The notes beneath the pieces are model-generated. The model was not told the DNA's origin and made no database searches. It was given only the letters and a program-made list of their open reading frames with translations. A stretch of 64,000 bases of DNA from Nocardioides conyzicola. GTDB taxonomy: Bacteria; Actinomycetota; Actinomycetes; Propionibacteriales; Nocardioidaceae. The stretch's first letter is position 1; each line of letters starts with the position of its first letter. The stretch spans positions 248,001-312,000 of the forward strand of contig NZ_BAABKM010000002.1 of assembly GCF_039543825.1 (NCBI RefSeq). Reading direction: 5' to 3'. Positions 41,164 through 51,297 of the stretch are shown piece by piece. The position numbers and the translations under genes were made by a program.

Positions 41164-42489
41164 ATGAGCACCCTCCCGGTCGTGCTCGACCGCACCGCCC
41201 CCGGACCGCTGGGCGTCCAGCTCTCGGGCGCGATCCGCGAGCTCGTCGTCGCCGGGACCCTGGCCCGCGGCGACCGGCTCCCCAGCAGCCGGGCGCTGGC
41301 CGCCGACCTCGCCGTCAGCCGCTCGGTGACCGAGCACGCCTACGAGCAGCTGCTCGCCGAGGGCTGGCTGGAGGCCAGGCGCGGGTCCGGCACGTACGTC
41401 GCGGCCGGCGGCGCCACCGCCAGCGCCTCGCCTCGTCGGCCTGCCCGGGCACCCGTCCGCGACCTGGTCCGGCTCGACGCCGGCACCCCCTGGATCGACC
41501 CCCGGCACGCGGCCGGGTGGCGCCGGGCCTGGCGCGAGGTGTCGACCGCCCGGCCGCCGCGGGGGTACGACGACCCGCGCGGCCTGCCCGAGCTGCGCGT
41601 CGCCCTCGCCGACCGGATCGGCCGGACCCGGGGCCTCTCCCTCGACCCGGACGAGGTCGTGGTCACCAACGGCACCACCGACGGGCTCCGGCACCTGCTG
41701 TCCGTGCTGCCGCCCGGCCCGGTCGCCCTGGAGGACCCCGGCTACCGGGCCGCGGTGGAGACGGTCCGGGGGGTGGCCCGCGAGGTGCGCGACCTCCCGG
41801 CCCTGGCGGCGGTCACCGACCTGACCGGGGTCGTCGCCGCCTACGTCACGCCGGCGCACCAGCACCCGCTCGGCCGGGTGCTGCCCGCCGCCGACCGGGT
41901 CGCCCTGCTCGACGCCGCCCGGGCCGCGGGCGCGGTGGTGGTCGAGGACGACTACGACTCGGAGTTCCGCTATGACGTCGCACCCGTGCCGGCCCTGGCC
42001 AGCCTCGACCGGGACCGGGTCGCCTACCTGGGCACGGCCGCCAAGTCGGTCGCCCCGTCCCTGCGGCTCGGCTGGCTGGTGCCGCCCCCGGCGTACCTCG
42101 ACGCGATCAACGCCCGTCGCGCGATCACCCACGAGGGCGCGCCGTGGCCGGTCCAGCGGGCGTTCCTCGCCCTGCTGCGCGACGGGTACGTCGACAAGGT
42201 GGTGCGGACCGCTCGCCGCGTGTACGCCGACCGGGCTCCCCGGGTGGCCGCCGCGCTCACGCCGTACGCCGAGCTCGCGGGGCCGCTCGCCGGGATGTAC
42301 TCCACCTGGCTGCTCCCCCAGGCCGACGCGGTGCGCGCCCGGGAGGCGGCCCGCCGGGCGGGGTTCGAGGTCAACCTGCTGTCCGACTACTGCCGCTCGG
42401 CGCGGCTGACCGGGCTGGTGGTCGGCTTCGGCGGGGTCACCGACGACGAGCTCGACCGCGCGCTGGCGGCCGTGACGTCAGTCCTCTGA
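41164..42489 (+). CDS. MocR/PdxR family regulator with aminotransferase-like domain
   Basis: 441 residues. GntR helix-turn-helix at the N-terminus (GAIRELVVAGTLARGDRLPSSRALAADLAVSRSVTEHAYEQL in part, about 18-65), linker, then a fold-I PLP domain with Schiff-base Lys in LGTAAKSVAPSLRLGW. AGGA sits 8 nt before the ATG. Divergent orientation to the flavin-protein gene suggests that gene is its target. The 3' end overlaps the convergent DUF4233 gene by 12 bp. Confidence 0.9.
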   Translation: MSTLPVVLDRTAPGPLGVQLSGAIRELVVAGTLARGDRLPSSRALAADLAVSRSVTEHAYEQLLAEGWLEARRGSGTYVAAGGATASASPRRPARAPVRDLVRLDAGTPWIDPRHAAGWRRAWREVSTARPPRGYDDPRGLPELRVALADRIGRTRGLSLDPDEVVVTNGTTDGLRHLLSVLPPGPVALEDPGYRAAVETVRGVAREVRDLPALAAVTDLTGVVAAYVTPAHQHPLGRVLPAADRVALLDAARAAGAVVVEDDYDSEFRYDVAPVPALASLDRDRVAYLGTAAKSVAPSLRLGWLVPPPAYLDAINARRAITHEGAPWPVQRAFLALLRDGYVDKVVRTARRVYADRAPRVAAALTPYAELAGPLAGMYSTWLLPQADAVRAREAARRAGFEVNLLSDYCRSARLTGLVVGFGGVTDDELDRALAAVTSVL

Positions 42490-42861
42490 GGGGGCCGTCT
42501 CGTCGTACGCCGCGAACGCCGCGGCGCGCTCGCGCTCGATCCGGCGGCCGAGGAGGTAGGCCGAGCCCCACAGCAGCGCGAAGATGCCGCCCAGGACGAA
42601 CATCAGCGGGATCACGAAGCCGAGCGCGATCGCGGCGACCTGGACGGCCCAGCCGAGGGCGTACGCCCACTCGGCGCGGAGCATGCCCGCGAGCAGCAGG
42701 CAGACCACCGCGAGGCCGACGCCGATCGCGACCGCGGTGCCGGCGCCGACGTCGGCGATCGTGATCATCACCGGGGTCGTCAGGCCGAGGGTGATCGCCT
42801 CGAGGCTGAGCACCGCCGCGCACATGCCGCGGCGCGGGGAGCGCTGTCGCTCGTCCGTCAT
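42478..42861 (-). CDS. DUF4233 membrane protein
   Basis: 127 residues, four helices (about 12-32, 41-60, 67-85, 90-104). Starts [26 protein letters not shown], the DUF4233 signature in which the R-x-M-C-A-x-x-L-x-x-E segment is conserved. Function unknown; nearly always next to folC and ndk. ATGA overlap with folC. Confidence 0.9.
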   Translation of the reverse strand: MTDERQRSPRRGMCAAVLSLEAITLGLTTPVMITIADVGAGTAVAIGVGLAVVCLLLAGMLRAEWAYALGWAVQVAAIALGFVIPLMFVLGGIFALLWGSAYLLGRRIERERAAAFAAYDETAPSED

Positions 42862-44237
42862 CGGCGATCTGTCCTGGCCGAGCGCACCAGCAGGCTGCGG
42901 GCCTCTCCGACGGTGACGACGGACCCGGTGACCAGCACGGCCCCCGACCCGACGCCTGCGCCGAAGGCGGCGCCGGCCTCGGCCAGCGTGGCCGCGGCCT
43001 CGATCGCGTCGCCGAGCCGCGGAGTGACCGAGACCCGGTCCTCCCCGAAGACCTCGCGGGCGATCACGGCGAGCTGCTCGGCGGGCAGGGAGCGGTCGGT
43101 GGAGTTCTGCGTGCACACGACGTGGGCGAGGTGCGGCTCCAGGGCGACCAGGAGCTGCTCCTGGTCCTTGTCCGCCATCACCCCGACCACGCCGATCAGC
43201 GGGTTGAACGTGAACGAGTCCTCGAGGGCCGCACCCAGCGCCTCGGCGCCGTGCGGGTTGTGGGCCGCGTCGAGGACGACCGTGGGGCTGCGCCGGACGA
43301 TCTCGAGACGCCCCGGCGACGTCACCTCGGCGAAGGCCGCGCGGACCAGCTCGGCGTCGAGCTCCTGCTCGCTGCCGAGGAAGGACTCGACCGCGGCCAG
43401 CGCCACGGCGGCGTTCTGCGCCTGGTGGGCGCCGTAGAGCGGGAGGAAGACGTCGTCGTACCGCGCGCGGAGACCCTGCAGCGACAGCATCTGGCCGCCG
43501 ACGGCGGGCGTGCGGGCGGCCACGCCGAAGTCGATGCCCTCGCGCACCGCGGTCGCGCCGACCTCGTCGATGCGCTCCTGGAGCACCGCGGCGACGTCGG
43601 GGGTCTGCTCGGCGATCACCACGGCCGCGCCGGGCTTGATGATCCCGGCCTTCTCGAAGGCGATCTGGACGGCGGTGTCGCCCAGGTAGCGGGCGTGGTC
43701 GATCGCGATCGGCAGGATCACGGCCACGGCGCCGTCGGCGACGTTGGTCGCGTCCCACGACCCGCCCATGCCGACCTCGACCACGGCGGCGTCGACCGGG
43801 GCGTCGGCGAACGCGGCGTACGCCATCCCGACCACGGTCTCGAAGAAGGACAGCGGGTGGTCCTGCTCGCGGTCGACCAGGTCGAGGTACGGCGCGACGT
43901 CGTTGAACGCGCGCACGAACTCCTCGTCGCCCAGCGGCTCGCCGTCGATCGAGATCCGCTCGGTCATCCGCTCGACGTGCGGGCTGGTGAACCGGCCGGT
44001 GCGCAGGTCGAGGGCGCGCAGCAGGGTGTCGATCATCCGCGAGGTGGAGGTCTTGCCGTTGGTGCCGGTCAGGTGGATGACCGGGTAGGCGTGCTGGGGG
44101 TCGCCCAGCAGCTCCGTGAACGCCAGGATCCGGTCCAGGGACGGCTCAAGCTTGGTCTCCGGCCAGCGGGACAGCAGGGCATCCTCGACCTCGTCGAAGG
44201 TCTCGGCCAGCCGGGGTGCGTCGGGGGTCTCACTCAT
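42858..44237 (-). CDS. folC: Folylpolyglutamate synthase / dihydrofolate synthase
   Basis: 459 residues. Mur-ligase fold: P-loop [19 protein letters not shown], the conserved Lys/Glu region [24 protein letters not shown]-like [28 protein letters not shown], and a C-terminal [18 protein letters not shown]. It glutamylates folates and may also make dihydrofolate. Directly upstream of DUF4233. valS, usually beside folC, is here divergent beyond a GNAT gene. Confidence 0.95.
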   Translation of the reverse strand: MSETPDAPRLAETFDEVEDALLSRWPETKLEPSLDRILAFTELLGDPQHAYPVIHLTGTNGKTSTSRMIDTLLRALDLRTGRFTSPHVERMTERISIDGEPLGDEEFVRAFNDVAPYLDLVDREQDHPLSFFETVVGMAYAAFADAPVDAAVVEVGMGGSWDATNVADGAVAVILPIAIDHARYLGDTAVQIAFEKAGIIKPGAAVVIAEQTPDVAAVLQERIDEVGATAVREGIDFGVAARTPAVGGQMLSLQGLRARYDDVFLPLYGAHQAQNAAVALAAVESFLGSEQELDAELVRAAFAEVTSPGRLEIVRRSPTVVLDAAHNPHGAEALGAALEDSFTFNPLIGVVGVMADKDQEQLLVALEPHLAHVVCTQNSTDRSLPAEQLAVIAREVFGEDRVSVTPRLGDAIEAAATLAEAGAAFGAGVGSGAVLVTGSVVTVGEARSLLVRSARTDRR

Positions 44238-44260
44238 CGTGGGTCGAGTCTAGGGACTGG

Positions 44261-45139
44261 TCATCCCACCAGCAGATTCACCATGTCGACGACCGGGCGG
44301 TAGCCGATCGCCTCGTAGACGTGGTTGGAGACCGGGTTGGCCTGGTCGGTGAAGAGGCAGCAGCGCACGCCCTGCTCGACGTACTGCCCGGAGACCTCCG
44401 CAACGGCGCGGCTGGCATAGCCGCGGCCCCGCTTGTCCCTCGGCGTGTAGACGGGGCCGATCCGGGTGACGCCGTTGGCCGGCACGTTGGCGCCGGTCAG
44501 GTGCACCGGCTCGCCGGTCTCGTCCTCCCAGAGCCAGATGACGCCGTCGTCGATCCTCCCGACCATGTCCTCCAGGGAGAACTCCTCCATCGCGTGGGGG
44601 TCGCTCCGGCCGGCCTGCTCGGCCGCGGCGGCCGCGAAGTCCAGGAACCACGCCAGGCAGATGTCGGCGTCGTCGCGCGTCGCCTGGCGGAGCCGACCGG
44701 ACGGCGCGGGCGGCTCGACCAGGTCGCCGAGCTCGAAGAGGCGGAGGTGCTCGTGCACCCGGACCACTCCCCCGGACAGCCGGGCGTACTCCTCCGCGAG
44801 CAGCCGCGACGCCGGCAACGCCCCGTTGACGCCGGCGACTTCCTCGCCGCGCCCGTGCAGCGCGCGGGCCAGGGCCACGGCGGCGTCGTCGGGCATCGGG
44901 AGCACGTAGAGCGGGTGGGGCGCGAACGGCGCCGTCCGCATCGCGACCCCGACGACCTCACCCTGCTCGTCGCGCACGATCGCCCACCAGCGGTAGGGCC
45001 CGTCGCCGCCGCCGCTCCGCGCCAGCCGGCGCGTGACCGTGGCGATGACCGTGGTGATCACCGGCTCGGCCGCGAGGTGGGCGCCCACCGCGGCCAGGAA
45101 TCGATCGGGGTCGTCGGTGAACTCGATGCGGGAAACCAT
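44261..45139 (-). CDS. GNAT family N-acetyltransferase (two-domain)
   Basis: 292 residues. An N-terminal domain about 1-135 and a C-terminal GNAT domain with [23 protein letters not shown] as the acetyl-CoA loop (R-G-x-G-x-A), then [22 protein letters not shown]. Acceptor unknown. The gene sits between folC and valS and could share the valS divergent region. Confidence 0.83.
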   Translation of the reverse strand: MVSRIEFTDDPDRFLAAVGAHLAAEPVITTVIATVTRRLARSGGGDGPYRWWAIVRDEQGEVVGVAMRTAPFAPHPLYVLPMPDDAAVALARALHGRGEEVAGVNGALPASRLLAEEYARLSGGVVRVHEHLRLFELGDLVEPPAPSGRLRQATRDDADICLAWFLDFAAAAAEQAGRSDPHAMEEFSLEDMVGRIDDGVIWLWEDETGEPVHLTGANVPANGVTRIGPVYTPRDKRGRGYASRAVAEVSGQYVEQGVRCCLFTDQANPVSNHVYEAIGYRPVVDMVNLLVG

Positions 45140-45204
45140 GACCGAAGTCAGCCAGTCGGGTGGCTACCGTCACAACCGGTTTCTCGGCCGGACGACCCGC
45201 GCCC

Positions 45205-45210
45205 TAGGAT
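45205..45210 (+). promoter_or_regulatory. -10 box TAGGAT of valS
   Basis: TAGGAT ends 7 nt before the ATG at 45218. With so short a leader there is no room for a T-box. Confidence 0.55.
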
Positions 45211-45217
45211 TTCGGAC

Positions 45218-47848
45218 ATGACCGAGATCCAGGACCAGGCCACGGACACGACCAGCGCTGATCGACGCGCCGTCGTCGTACCCCCGAAGCCTGCGCTGGA
45301 GGGTCTCGAGGCCGCCTGGAGCGAGCGGTGGAAGGCCGACGACACCTACGCCTTCGACCGCACCCAGCCGCGCGAGAACGTCTACTCGATCGACACCCCG
45401 CCCCCGACCGTGAGCGGCAGCCTGCACGTCGGTCACGTGTTCTCGTACACGCACACCGACCTGATCGCCCGCTTCCAGCGGATGCGCGGCAAGTCCGTCT
45501 TCTACCCGATGGGCTGGGACGACAACGGGCTGCCCACCGAGCGCCGGGTGCAGAACTACTTCGGCGTGCGCTGCGACCCGTCCCTGCCCTACGAGGCCGA
45601 CTTCACCCCGCCGGAGAAGCCGGACCCGAAGAAGCAGGTCCCGATCAGCCGGCCCAACTTCATCGAGCTCTGCGAGCGGCTCGTCGAGCAGGACGAGCAG
45701 GTCTTCGAGCAGCTGTGGCGCACCCTCGGCCTCTCCGTCGACTGGAAGCAGCACTACACGACGATCGGCCCGAAGGCCCAGACCGTCAGCCAGCGCGCGT
45801 TCCTGCGCAACTTCGCCCGCGGCGAGGCCTACCTCCAGGAGGCGCCGACCCTCTGGGACGTCACCTTCCAGACCGCCGTCGCCCAGGCCGAGCTCGAGGC
45901 GCGCGAGTACGCCGGCGCCTACCACCGGGTCGCCTTCCACCGCCCGGACGGCGAGCCCGTCTACATCGAGACGACCCGCCCCGAGCTGATCCCCAGCGTG
46001 GTGGCGCTGATCGCCCACCCCGACGACGAGCGCTACCAGTCGCTCTTCGGGACCACGGTCACCAGCCCGGTCTTCGGCGTCGCGATCCCGGTCGTGGCCC
46101 ACCCCCTGGCCGAGATCGACAAGGGCTCCGGCCTCGTCATGTGCTGCACCTTCGGTGACCTCACCGACGTCACCTGGTGGCGCGAGCTCGACCTGCCCGT
46201 GCGCACCGTGATCGGCCGCGACGGCCGGATGTCCCGCGAGACCCCCGAGTGGCTGAGCGCGCCGGCCGCGGCCGCGGCGTACGAGGAGCTCAAGGGCAAG
46301 ACCGCCTTCTCCGCCCGCGAGGCGGTCGTCGCCGCCCTGCGCGCGTCCGGCGACCTGGACGGCGAGCCCACGCCCACGCAGCGGATGACGAACTTCTACG
46401 AGAAGGGCGACAAGCCGCTCGAGATCGTCGCCACCCGACAGTGGTACATCCGCAACGGTGGCCGCGACGCCGGCCTGCGCGCCGAGATGATCGACCGAAG
46501 CTCCGAGATCCAGTGGATCCCGGCGCACATGAAGCACCGCTACGACAACTGGGTCGGCGGGCTCAACGGCGACTGGCTGATCTCCCGTCAGCGCTTCTTC
46601 GGCATCCCGTTCCCGGTCTGGTACCCGCTGGACGCCGAGGGCGAGCCCGACTACGACCACCCGCTGCTGCCCCGCGAGGCCGACCTACCGCTCGACCCGT
46701 CGACGGTCGCCCCCGGCGGCTACAGCGAGGACCAGCGCGGGAGGCCGGGCGGCTTCATCGGTGACCCCGACGTCATGGACACCTGGGCCACCTCGTCGCT
46801 GACGCCGCAGATCGCCGGCGGCTGGGAGTCCGACGACGACCTCTGGCAGCGGGTCTTCCCGATGGACCTGTGCACCCAGGCGCACGACATCATCCGGACC
46901 TGGCTCTTCTCCCGCGTGGTCCGCGCCCACTTCGAGAACCACGTCGCGCCCTGGTCGCACGCCCTGGTCTCCGGCTTCATCCTCGACCCGGACCGCAAGA
47001 AGATGTCGAAGTCCAAGGGCAACGTGGTGGTGCCGACCGAGATCCTCGACAAGTTCGGCGCGGACGCCGTCCGCTGGCGCGCCGCGATGGCCCGCCCGGG
47101 CCTGGACTCGCCGTTCGACGAGACCCAGATGAAGGTCGGCCGGCGGCTGGCCATGAAGGTGCTCAACGCCTCGAAGTTCGTCCTCGGCGAGGTCGGGGCC
47201 AGCGGCGTCAACCCGTTCGAGGTCTCCGAGCCGATCGACTGCGCACTGCTCGGCCGGCTGGCCGGCGTGGTCACCGCCGCCACCGACGCGTTCGAGGCCT
47301 ACGACTACACCAGCGCCCTCGAGACCGTCGAGAAGTTCTTCTGGGAGTTCTGCGACGACTACCTCGAGCTGGTCAAGGAGCGCGCGTACGACGAGGACGG
47401 TGGCGCCGCGACCGTCTCCGCCCGGGCTGCCCTGGCGATCGCCCTCGACGTGCAGCTGCGGCTGCTCGCGCCGTTCCTGCCCTACGTGACCGAAGAGGTC
47501 TGGTCGTGGTGGCGCTCCGCCGAGCTCGGTGGGACCTCGATCCACCGCGCCGCCTGGCCGACCGTCGCCGAGCTCGGCTCGGCCGCCGCGACCGACGGGA
47601 TCGCGCTCGACGCCGTCGCCGCCGCGCTGGTCGGCATCCGCGGTGCGAAGTCCACCGCGAAGGTCTCGATGCGGGCCCAGCTGTCGCGCGTGGAGATCCG
47701 CGGCCCGCGGCCGCTGGTGGCGGCGGCAGAGCTCGCGGGTGACGACCTGCGCCGGACCGGCAAGATCGTCGGCGACCTGGTGTTCACGCCCGTCGAGGGC
47801 GCGACCGAGCTCACCGTCGAGGCGGAGCTGGCTCCGGTCGAGGACTGA
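45218..47848 (+). CDS. valS: Valine--tRNA ligase
   Basis: 876 residues, class Ia. HVGH at 70-73 in [26 protein letters not shown] at 595-599 ([13 protein letters not shown]), an editing domain from about 210 ([21 protein letters not shown]), and an anticodon-binding helical bundle after 650. SGSLHVGH and the editing segment mark ValRS, not IleRS or LeuRS. The C-terminal coiled coil of most bacterial ValRS is short or absent. The -10 box 7 nt upstream sets the start and rules out the long upstream open frame. Confidence 0.95.
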   Translation: MTEIQDQATDTTSADRRAVVVPPKPALEGLEAAWSERWKADDTYAFDRTQPRENVYSIDTPPPTVSGSLHVGHVFSYTHTDLIARFQRMRGKSVFYPMGWDDNGLPTERRVQNYFGVRCDPSLPYEADFTPPEKPDPKKQVPISRPNFIELCERLVEQDEQVFEQLWRTLGLSVDWKQHYTTIGPKAQTVSQRAFLRNFARGEAYLQEAPTLWDVTFQTAVAQAELEAREYAGAYHRVAFHRPDGEPVYIETTRPELIPSVVALIAHPDDERYQSLFGTTVTSPVFGVAIPVVAHPLAEIDKGSGLVMCCTFGDLTDVTWWRELDLPVRTVIGRDGRMSRETPEWLSAPAAAAAYEELKGKTAFSAREAVVAALRASGDLDGEPTPTQRMTNFYEKGDKPLEIVATRQWYIRNGGRDAGLRAEMIDRSSEIQWIPAHMKHRYDNWVGGLNGDWLISRQRFFGIPFPVWYPLDAEGEPDYDHPLLPREADLPLDPSTVAPGGYSEDQRGRPGGFIGDPDVMDTWATSSLTPQIAGGWESDDDLWQRVFPMDLCTQAHDIIRTWLFSRVVRAHFENHVAPWSHALVSGFILDPDRKKMSKSKGNVVVPTEILDKFGADAVRWRAAMARPGLDSPFDETQMKVGRRLAMKVLNASKFVLGEVGASGVNPFEVSEPIDCALLGRLAGVVTAATDAFEAYDYTSALETVEKFFWEFCDDYLELVKERAYDEDGGAATVSARAALAIALDVQLRLLAPFLPYVTEEVWSWWRSAELGGTSIHRAAWPTVAELGSAAATDGIALDAVAAALVGIRGAKSTAKVSMRAQLSRVEIRGPRPLVAAAELAGDDLRRTGKIVGDLVFTPVEGATELTVEAELAPVED

Positions 47849-47863
47849 CCTCGCGCGGCCGGC

Positions 47864-48358
47864 TCAGTGCCGGCCGCGGTGACCGCGGTGGTGACCGTGC
47901 CCGCGCGCGGGACGGCCGTGGTCCGCGTGGCCGCGCCCGGCGTGCTCGTGCGCGTGTCCGTGGTGGTGTCCGTGGCGACGGGCCTCGGGACGGGCCTCGT
48001 GACGGGCGTGGTGACGCCCGACGCCGTGGCGGTGGTGATGGCCAGCCTCGTGGTCATGGTGACGGCGGACGCCACGCGTCACGACGCGGTGCTTCGACGC
48101 GGGCGCGGGTGTCGCCGCCTTCGCGGGGTGCGCAGCGGCGTGGTGCGGCAGCCGCTTCGCCGGCAGCGGCGCGTCAGCGGCTGCGGCGGGCGCGGGCGCG
48201 GGCAACGGCTGCAGCACCGCGCCGGCGATGAGCCCCATCGGCGTGTGCCGGGCCAGCCCGCCCAGGGCGTCGGTGCGCGCGGAGTAGACCATCACGCCGA
48301 TGCAGGAGAGCACCACGACGATCGAGGCGATCAGCGGGGCACGGTGCTCCGAACGCAT
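47864..48358 (-). CDS. Membrane-anchored histidine-rich protein
   Basis: 164 residues from ATG 48358 with GGGAGG 8 nt upstream. One TM or signal anchor (about 9-27, LIASIVVVLSCIGVMVYSA), a second weaker hydrophobic stretch (41-50), a Pro/Ala linker, then a tail of 65 residues containing 24 histidines in HHxH and HGHH patterns, with Arg and Gly between. Such tails bind Ni, Zn, Co or Cu. No family is recognised. It is downstream of clpX in the same direction. Confidence 0.7.
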   Translation of the reverse strand: MRSEHRAPLIASIVVVLSCIGVMVYSARTDALGGLARHTPMGLIAGAVLQPLPAPAPAAAADAPLPAKRLPHHAAAHPAKAATPAPASKHRVVTRGVRRHHDHEAGHHHRHGVGRHHARHEARPEARRHGHHHGHAHEHAGRGHADHGRPARGHGHHRGHRGRH

Positions 48359-48497
48359 GCCAGACCCTCCCGAGTGACGACCGACGAGGACCCGGCCGTT
48401 CGAGGAGAGTGTTGCGGTCCGGACCGGTGTCGCCAAACCCCTGAGGCCCGTCGGGCCACAAATGACCCAGATGGACTAGGTCGGCGTGGTCTTCCGC

Positions 48498-48513
48498 GTC
48501 CGCTTACGCGGAC
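48498..48513 (-). terminator. Hairpin at the clpX stop codon
   Basis: GTCCGC and GCGGAC pair around a 4-nt loop that contains the clpX TAA. It may end or attenuate clpX transcription. There is no T-tract. Confidence 0.4.
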
Positions 48514-49784
48514 TTCTTCTTCTTCTCGGTCTCGCGCGGCACCAGCGTCGGGGCGACCCCGTCGGTGACGACCTCGCCGGTCACGATCACCTTGGCGACG
48601 TCGCCACGCGAGGGCACGTCGTACATCACGTGGAGGAGGACCTCCTCGATGATCGCGCGCAGGCCGCGGGCGCCGGTGCCCCGCTCCATCGCGTTCTCCG
48701 CGATCGCCTCGATCGCCTCGGTCGTGAACTCGAGCTCGACCCCGTCCAGCTCGAAGAGCTTCTGGTACTGCTTGACCAGCGCGTTGCGCGGCTCGGTGAG
48801 GATCTGCACCAGCGCCGGCCGGTCGAGCTTGGTCACGCTGGCGATGAGCGGGAGCCGGCCGATGAACTCGGGGATCAGGCCGAACTTGGTCAGGTCCTCG
48901 GGCCGCACCTGCGAGAGCAGGTCCTCGGCGTCGCGCTCGACCTGGCCGCGGACCTCGGCGGTGAAGCCCAGGGTCTTCTTGCCCACCCGCTGCTCGACGA
49001 TGTGCTCGAGCCCGGCGAACGCGCCACCCACGACGAACAGGATGTTGGTGGTGTCGATCTGGATGAACTCCTGGTGGGGGTGCTTGCGACCCCCCTGCGG
49101 CGGCACCGAGGCGGTGGTGCCCTCGATGATCTTCAGCAGGGCCTGCTGCACGCCCTCGCCGGAGACGTCGCGCGTGATCGAGGGGTTCTCCGCCTTGCGG
49201 GCCACCTTGTCGATCTCGTCGATGTAGATGATGCCGGTCTCGGCCTTCTTGACGTCGTAGTCGGCGGCCTGGATCAGCTTGAGCAGGATGTTCTCGACGT
49301 CCTCACCGACGTAGCCGGCCTCGGTCAGCGCGGTGGCGTCGGCGATCGCGAAGGGCACGTTCAGCATCCGGGCGAGCGTCTGCGCGAGGTAGGTCTTGCC
49401 GCAGCCGGTCGGTCCGATCACGAGGATGTTGGACTTCGCGACCTCGACGACCTCTTCCTTGCTGTGCTTGCCCGACAGCGGCTGGACGCCCGCCTGCACC
49501 CGCTTGTAGTGGTTGTAGACGGCGACCGCGAGCGACTTCTTCGCCTGCTCCTGGCCGATCACGTAGGAGTTGAGGAACTCGAAGATCTCCCGTGGCTTGG
49601 GCAGCTCGTCGAGGCTGACCTCGGTGCCCTCGTTGAGCTCTTCCTCGATGATCTCGTTGCAGAGGTCGATGCACTCGTCGCAGATGTAGACGCCGGGTCC
49701 GGCGATGAGCTTCTTGACCTGCTTCTGGCTCTTCCCGCAGAAAGAGCACTTCAGCAGGTCGCCTCCGTCACCGATACGTGCCAC
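48504..49784 (-). CDS. clpX: ATP-dependent Clp protease ATP-binding subunit ClpX
   Basis: 426 residues from a GTG. N-terminal zinc domain with C13, C16, C35, C38. AAA+ core with Walker A in [13 protein letters not shown] and Walker B in [11 protein letters not shown]. The ClpP-binding IGF-type loop would be in the [15 protein letters not shown] region. It unfolds substrates for ClpP1P2. A 135-bp gap separates it from clpP2, in which I found no clear promoter. Lysine-rich C-terminus (ETEKKKKSA). Confidence 0.97.
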   Translation of the reverse strand: MARIGDGGDLLKCSFCGKSQKQVKKLIAGPGVYICDECIDLCNEIIEEELNEGTEVSLDELPKPREIFEFLNSYVIGQEQAKKSLAVAVYNHYKRVQAGVQPLSGKHSKEEVVEVAKSNILVIGPTGCGKTYLAQTLARMLNVPFAIADATALTEAGYVGEDVENILLKLIQAADYDVKKAETGIIYIDEIDKVARKAENPSITRDVSGEGVQQALLKIIEGTTASVPPQGGRKHPHQEFIQIDTTNILFVVGGAFAGLEHIVEQRVGKKTLGFTAEVRGQVERDAEDLLSQVRPEDLTKFGLIPEFIGRLPLIASVTKLDRPALVQILTEPRNALVKQYQKLFELDGVELEFTTEAIEAIAENAMERGTGARGLRAIIEEVLLHVMYDVPSRGDVAKVIVTGEVVTDGVAPTLVPRETEKKKKSA

Positions 49785-49919
49785 GGGCGGTCATCCTCCG
49801 GTAAGTCGAGCCCGGTACTTCGAGCTGGTGCAGCAGTGGAGCAGGTCCGGGACCCGAGGGCCCCCCCGACGGTACCGCGTGCCACCCCCGTTCAGGGGCG
49901 GGACACGGACACGTCGACA

Positions 49920-50528
49920 TCAGGCGAGTGCCGGGACACCCTTGCGCGACTCGATCACGGCGTCGATGAGCCCGTACTCGACCGCCTGGGCGGCCGTCAG
50001 GATCTTGTCGCGCTCGATGTCGGTGCTGACCTGCTCGATCGAGCGGCCGCTGTGGTCGCTGATCATCTTCTCCAGCAGCTCGCGCATCCGCAGGATCTCG
50101 TTGGCCTGGATCTCGATGTCCGAGGTCTGGCCGAACGTGCCCTCGGTGTAGGGCTGGTGGATCAGGATCCGGCTGTTGGGCAGCGCCATCCGCTTGCCGC
50201 GGGCACCCGCGCCGAGCAGGATCGCGGCGGCCGAGGCCGCCTGACCGATGCACACCGTCTGCACGTCGGGCTTGATGAAGTTCATCGTGTCGTAGATCGC
50301 GGTCAGCGCGGTGAAGGAGCCACCCGGGCTGTTGATGTAGATCTGGATGTCCTGGTCGGGGTTCATCGACTCCAGGCACATCAGCTGCGCGATCACCGCG
50401 TTGGCGACGTCGTCCGAGATCGGCGAGCCGAGGTAGATGATGCGGTCCTCGAAGAGCTTGCCGTAGGGGTCGATGCGGCGGAAGCCGTAGGAGGTGCGCT
50501 CTTCCCACTGCGGGATGTAGTAGTTCAT
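49920..50528 (-). CDS. clpP2: ATP-dependent Clp protease proteolytic subunit ClpP2
   Basis: 202 residues. Catalytic Ser in IGQAASAAAILLGAG, His in SRILIHQPYTEG, Asp in TDIERDKILTAAQA. The N-terminal YYIPQWEERTSYGF segment and second position in the operon match mycobacterial ClpP2, which docks the unfoldases. It forms a mixed tetradecamer with ClpP1. GGGGA precedes the ATG. It is 12 bp downstream of clpP1. Confidence 0.95.
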   Translation of the reverse strand: MNYYIPQWEERTSYGFRRIDPYGKLFEDRIIYLGSPISDDVANAVIAQLMCLESMNPDQDIQIYINSPGGSFTALTAIYDTMNFIKPDVQTVCIGQAASAAAILLGAGARGKRMALPNSRILIHQPYTEGTFGQTSDIEIQANEILRMRELLEKMISDHSGRSIEQVSTDIERDKILTAAQAVEYGLIDAVIESRKGVPALA

Positions 50529-50540
50529 CGGTGTCCCCGT

Positions 50541-51200
50541 TCAGTTCTTGCTGGTGTGGGCCGGACGGCCCTCGTCGGCGGCCTCGCGGGCGCTCTTGAC
50601 GACCTGGTCGACCAGGCCGTAGTCCTTGGCCTGCTCGGCGGTGAACCAACGGTCGCGGTCGGCGTCGGCCTCGACCTGCTCACGGGTCTGGCCGGTGTGC
50701 TCGGCGATCAGGTCGAGCAGCACCTGCTTGATGTGCAGCGACTGCTGGGCCTGGATCTTGATGTCGGACGCGGAGCCGCCCATGCCGGACGACGGCTGGT
50801 GCATCATGATCCGCGCGTGCGGCAGGGCGTAGCGCTTGCCCTTCGTGCCGGCGCAGAGGAGGAACTGTCCCATCGACGCGGCGAGGCCCATGCCGACCGT
50901 CGCGACGTCGTTGGGGATGTAGTTCATGGTGTCGTAGATCGCCATGCCGGCGTCGACGGAGCCACCCGGGCTGTTGATGTGCAGGAAGATGTCGGCCTCG
51001 GGGTCCTCGGCCGACAGCAGCAGCAGCTGGGCGCAGATCGCGTTGGCGTTCTGGTCGCGGACCTCCGAGCCGAGGAAGACGATCCGCTCGCGCAGGAGGC
51101 GCTGGTAGATGTGTCCGTCGAGGTCGTTCATCCCGCCGCCGCCGTTGAGCTGCGGCTGATGAGTCCCCGGGTGCGAGGCGGAGCTGGAGTACTGGGTCAC
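50541..51200 (-). CDS. clpP1: ATP-dependent Clp protease proteolytic subunit ClpP1
   Basis: 219 residues from GTG 51200. Catalytic Ser in [14 protein letters not shown], His in [11 protein letters not shown], Asp in [13 protein letters not shown]. The variant [10 protein letters not shown] and the first position match ClpP1. An ATG at 51131 (MNDLDGH) would give 196 residues, but TAGGGT ends 7 nt before the GTG, which favours a leaderless message from 51200; the first residues are a propeptide-like Ser/Gly stretch. Confidence 0.93.
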   Translation of the reverse strand: MTQYSSSASHPGTHQPQLNGGGGMNDLDGHIYQRLLRERIVFLGSEVRDQNANAICAQLLLLSAEDPEADIFLHINSPGGSVDAGMAIYDTMNYIPNDVATVGMGLAASMGQFLLCAGTKGKRYALPHARIMMHQPSSGMGGSASDIKIQAQQSLHIKQVLLDLIAEHTGQTREQVEADADRDRWFTAEQAKDYGLVDQVVKSAREAADEGRPAHTSKN

Positions 51201-51207
51201 GGGAGCG

Positions 51208-51213
51208 ACCCTA
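51208..51213 (-). promoter_or_regulatory. -10 box TAGGGT of clpP1
   Basis: TAGGGT on the minus strand ends 7 nt before GTG 51200. Confidence 0.55.
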
Positions 51214-51250
51214 GCCGCAAGAGCCGACAGTTCCACGGGCAACCACCCCC

Positions 51251-51268
51251 TGTTCGCCAACAGCGGAT
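51251..51268 (-). promoter_or_regulatory. ClgR-type operator upstream of clpP1P2
   Basis: The plus strand reads TGTTCGCCAACAGCGGAT. It agrees with the published ClgR consensus WNNWCGCYNANRGCGWWS at 16 of 18 positions as I recall it, including both CGC and GCG cores. It is centred about 60 nt upstream of the predicted start point, where an activator would bind. Confidence 0.65.
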
Positions 51269-51297
51269 TTCAGCTCGGCCCGTCTCGCCGGACCCGG

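Noticed and set aside
42478..43758. Upstream extension of the DUF4233 frame across folC
   Set aside because: The extension is an out-of-frame copy of folC; DUF4233 similarity starts at ATG 42861, which overlaps the folC stop.
44216..45217. Long in-frame 5' extension of valS
   Set aside because: It runs antisense to the GNAT gene, and a -10 box ends 7 nt before ATG 45218, where ValRS similarity begins.
47867..48568. Plus-strand open frame opposite the His-rich gene
   Set aside because: Composition is Val/Arg-rich without motif and there is no ribosome site; the minus-strand gene has GGGAGG and a clear membrane anchor.
49785..49919. Separate SigR promoter for clpX
   Set aside because: No GGAAT-N18/19-GTT on the minus strand in the gap before clpX.
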